DNA from: Blepharisma stoltei
Lineage: Eukaryota > Ciliophora > Heterotrichea > Heterotrichida > Blepharismidae
DNA length: 64,000 nt
Reading direction: 5' to 3'
Assembly: GCA_914767885.1 (NCBI GenBank)
Contig: CAJZBQ010000027.1
Span: 186,001-250,000 of the forward strand
The notes beneath the pieces are model-generated. The model was not told the origin of the DNA. It did no database searches and worked only from the letters and a program-made list of their open reading frames with translations. The translations under genes were made by a program, and so were the position numbers. Positions 63,401-64,000 of the stretch are shown in pieces. How positions within the stretch are numbered: the first letter of the stretch is position 1; every line of letters begins with the position of its first letter.

Positions 63401-64000
63401 TTACTCTGAGCCTACCCACAGCTTCATATTTTCTTTTATTATACCTGCTAGTTGTTCAACCTCTCCATGCTCCTTGACTGGATATTCAGCATTATTTATT
63501 GTATTCAACGCTTGTTTTGCAACTTCAAGGGCTTTGATTTTGTTATCAAGGATTTCGTAATAAAAAACTGAAAAATTCAAAAGGGATCTGAGAAAAACGA
63601 GCTCATTGACACAATAATTAGAAAACTCCATTACTTTTTGATAAGCTAATAAGCTTTCTTCAGAGGCTTTAGAGTGTTCTTCTTCTGTGGAAACTTCAGC
63701 AATATAGCGGTATGCATCACCTATAAGCTTAAAAGCTCGGACTTTTTCTCTTTTCTCGTAAAGAAAAGGAAGCACTTTTATGTCAATTAAATTGATAAGT
63801 CGCTGGCATTTTGCGATTATTTCTTTTGTGACTCGTGATTTATAGACTGTGTGGAGCAAAGGGAGGTTTGTGGATTCTTTAGCTTGCTGGGAAAGAGTTC
63901 TTCACCCTTTTCGTGTGCTGGCTAGTACAAATCTGAAAGATTTCTCGAGGAGCTCTAAATGGCTGCTTATAATTGTTTCTTGCTTTTCGAGGTAGGTAAA
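63401..64000 (-). CDS. 14-3-3 protein, partial at window edge
   Basis: The C-terminal 199 residues of a 14-3-3 phosphoserine/threonine adaptor; the gene runs off the right edge. Motifs: RKGWRTLSQQ (TGA as Trp, like ASWR), IGDAYRYIAEV with the phosphopeptide-binding RY pair, EESLLAYQKVMEF, and the signature LNFSVFYYEILDNKIKALEVAKQAL. Ends LWVGSE at 63401. Somewhat divergent from canonical 14-3-3, where the signature region reads RLGLALNFSVF. Confidence 0.9.

Overview
This window is germline (micronuclear-type) DNA of a heterotrich ciliate, most likely Blepharisma or a close relative. Four things point there. (1) TGA must be read as tryptophan: it sits at invariant Trp positions of a MYB domain, a kinesin, an inositol 5-phosphatase and a CRAL-TRIO protein, while TAA and TAG end genes. 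(2) At least six introns are exactly 15 nt, GT...AG. (3) Intergenic DNA is AT-rich and gene spacing can be a few bases. (4) Many genes are cut by TA-bounded elements that look like internal eliminated sequences (IESs). Deleting them leaves one TA and restores the reading frame, and the net coding length is a multiple of three in every case tested.

Layout. 1-3.5 kb: aromatic amino acid hydroxylase fragment and an AT-rich desert. 3.6-8.1 kb: SNF1/MARK-like kinase, HUS1-like checkpoint clamp subunit, SHIPPO/STPG-repeat protein. 8.2-13.2 kb: two thiolases in tandem, dynactin subunit 6, two sigma-like GSTs. 13.7-20.7 kb: R2R3 MYB, small basic protein, CRAL-TRIO protein, C2H2 zinc finger, decayed EF-hand pseudogene, disordered protein. 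20.7-27.4 kb: an 831-residue protein of unknown function, a multi-pass membrane protein, a dual-specificity phosphatase. 27.5-38 kb: FAN1 nuclease, CBM20 protein, acid-phosphatase-like membrane protein, GH31 alpha-glucosidase, LRR protein. 38-48.7 kb: IES-like elements, a 44-residue membrane peptide, CCDC39, a SETD3-like methyltransferase, a catalytically dead trypsin-like protein, inositol 5-phosphatase, an EF-hand-like protein. 49.5-55 kb: truncated TPR array and a five-copy tandem array of double ubiquitin-like genes. 55-64 kb: calmodulin-like protein, REEP/Yop1, EXO1, a 7TM-RGS receptor, kinesin, 14-3-3 (runs off the right edge).

Two classes of interrupting DNA are visible. Class 1 is TA-bounded, AT-rich and IES-like, with C/G-rich terminal inverted repeats of two main families (CTCCGTGAG-type and CCCCTTTAAATTG-type) plus long palindromes. 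Class 2 is mostly GC-richer, has no inverted repeats, and is flanked by 8-15 bp direct repeats, often beside a short AT-rich repeated tail, as expected of SINE-like retroposons. Class 2 insertions lie inside at least eight open reading frames (HUS1, GST1, FAN1, the phosphatase-like gene, the protease-like gene, the RGS receptor twice, two ubiquitin-like copies). Collapsing the direct repeats to one copy restores each frame. This implies precise removal of retroposon-type insertions from coding DNA and is the most unusual feature of the window.

DNA-maintenance genes (HUS1, FAN1, EXO1) and cilium genes (SHIPPO, CCDC39, kinesin) are well represented, but nothing suggests operon-like coordination. 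The one exception is the thiolase pair, separated only by TAA TAA ATG in one frame.
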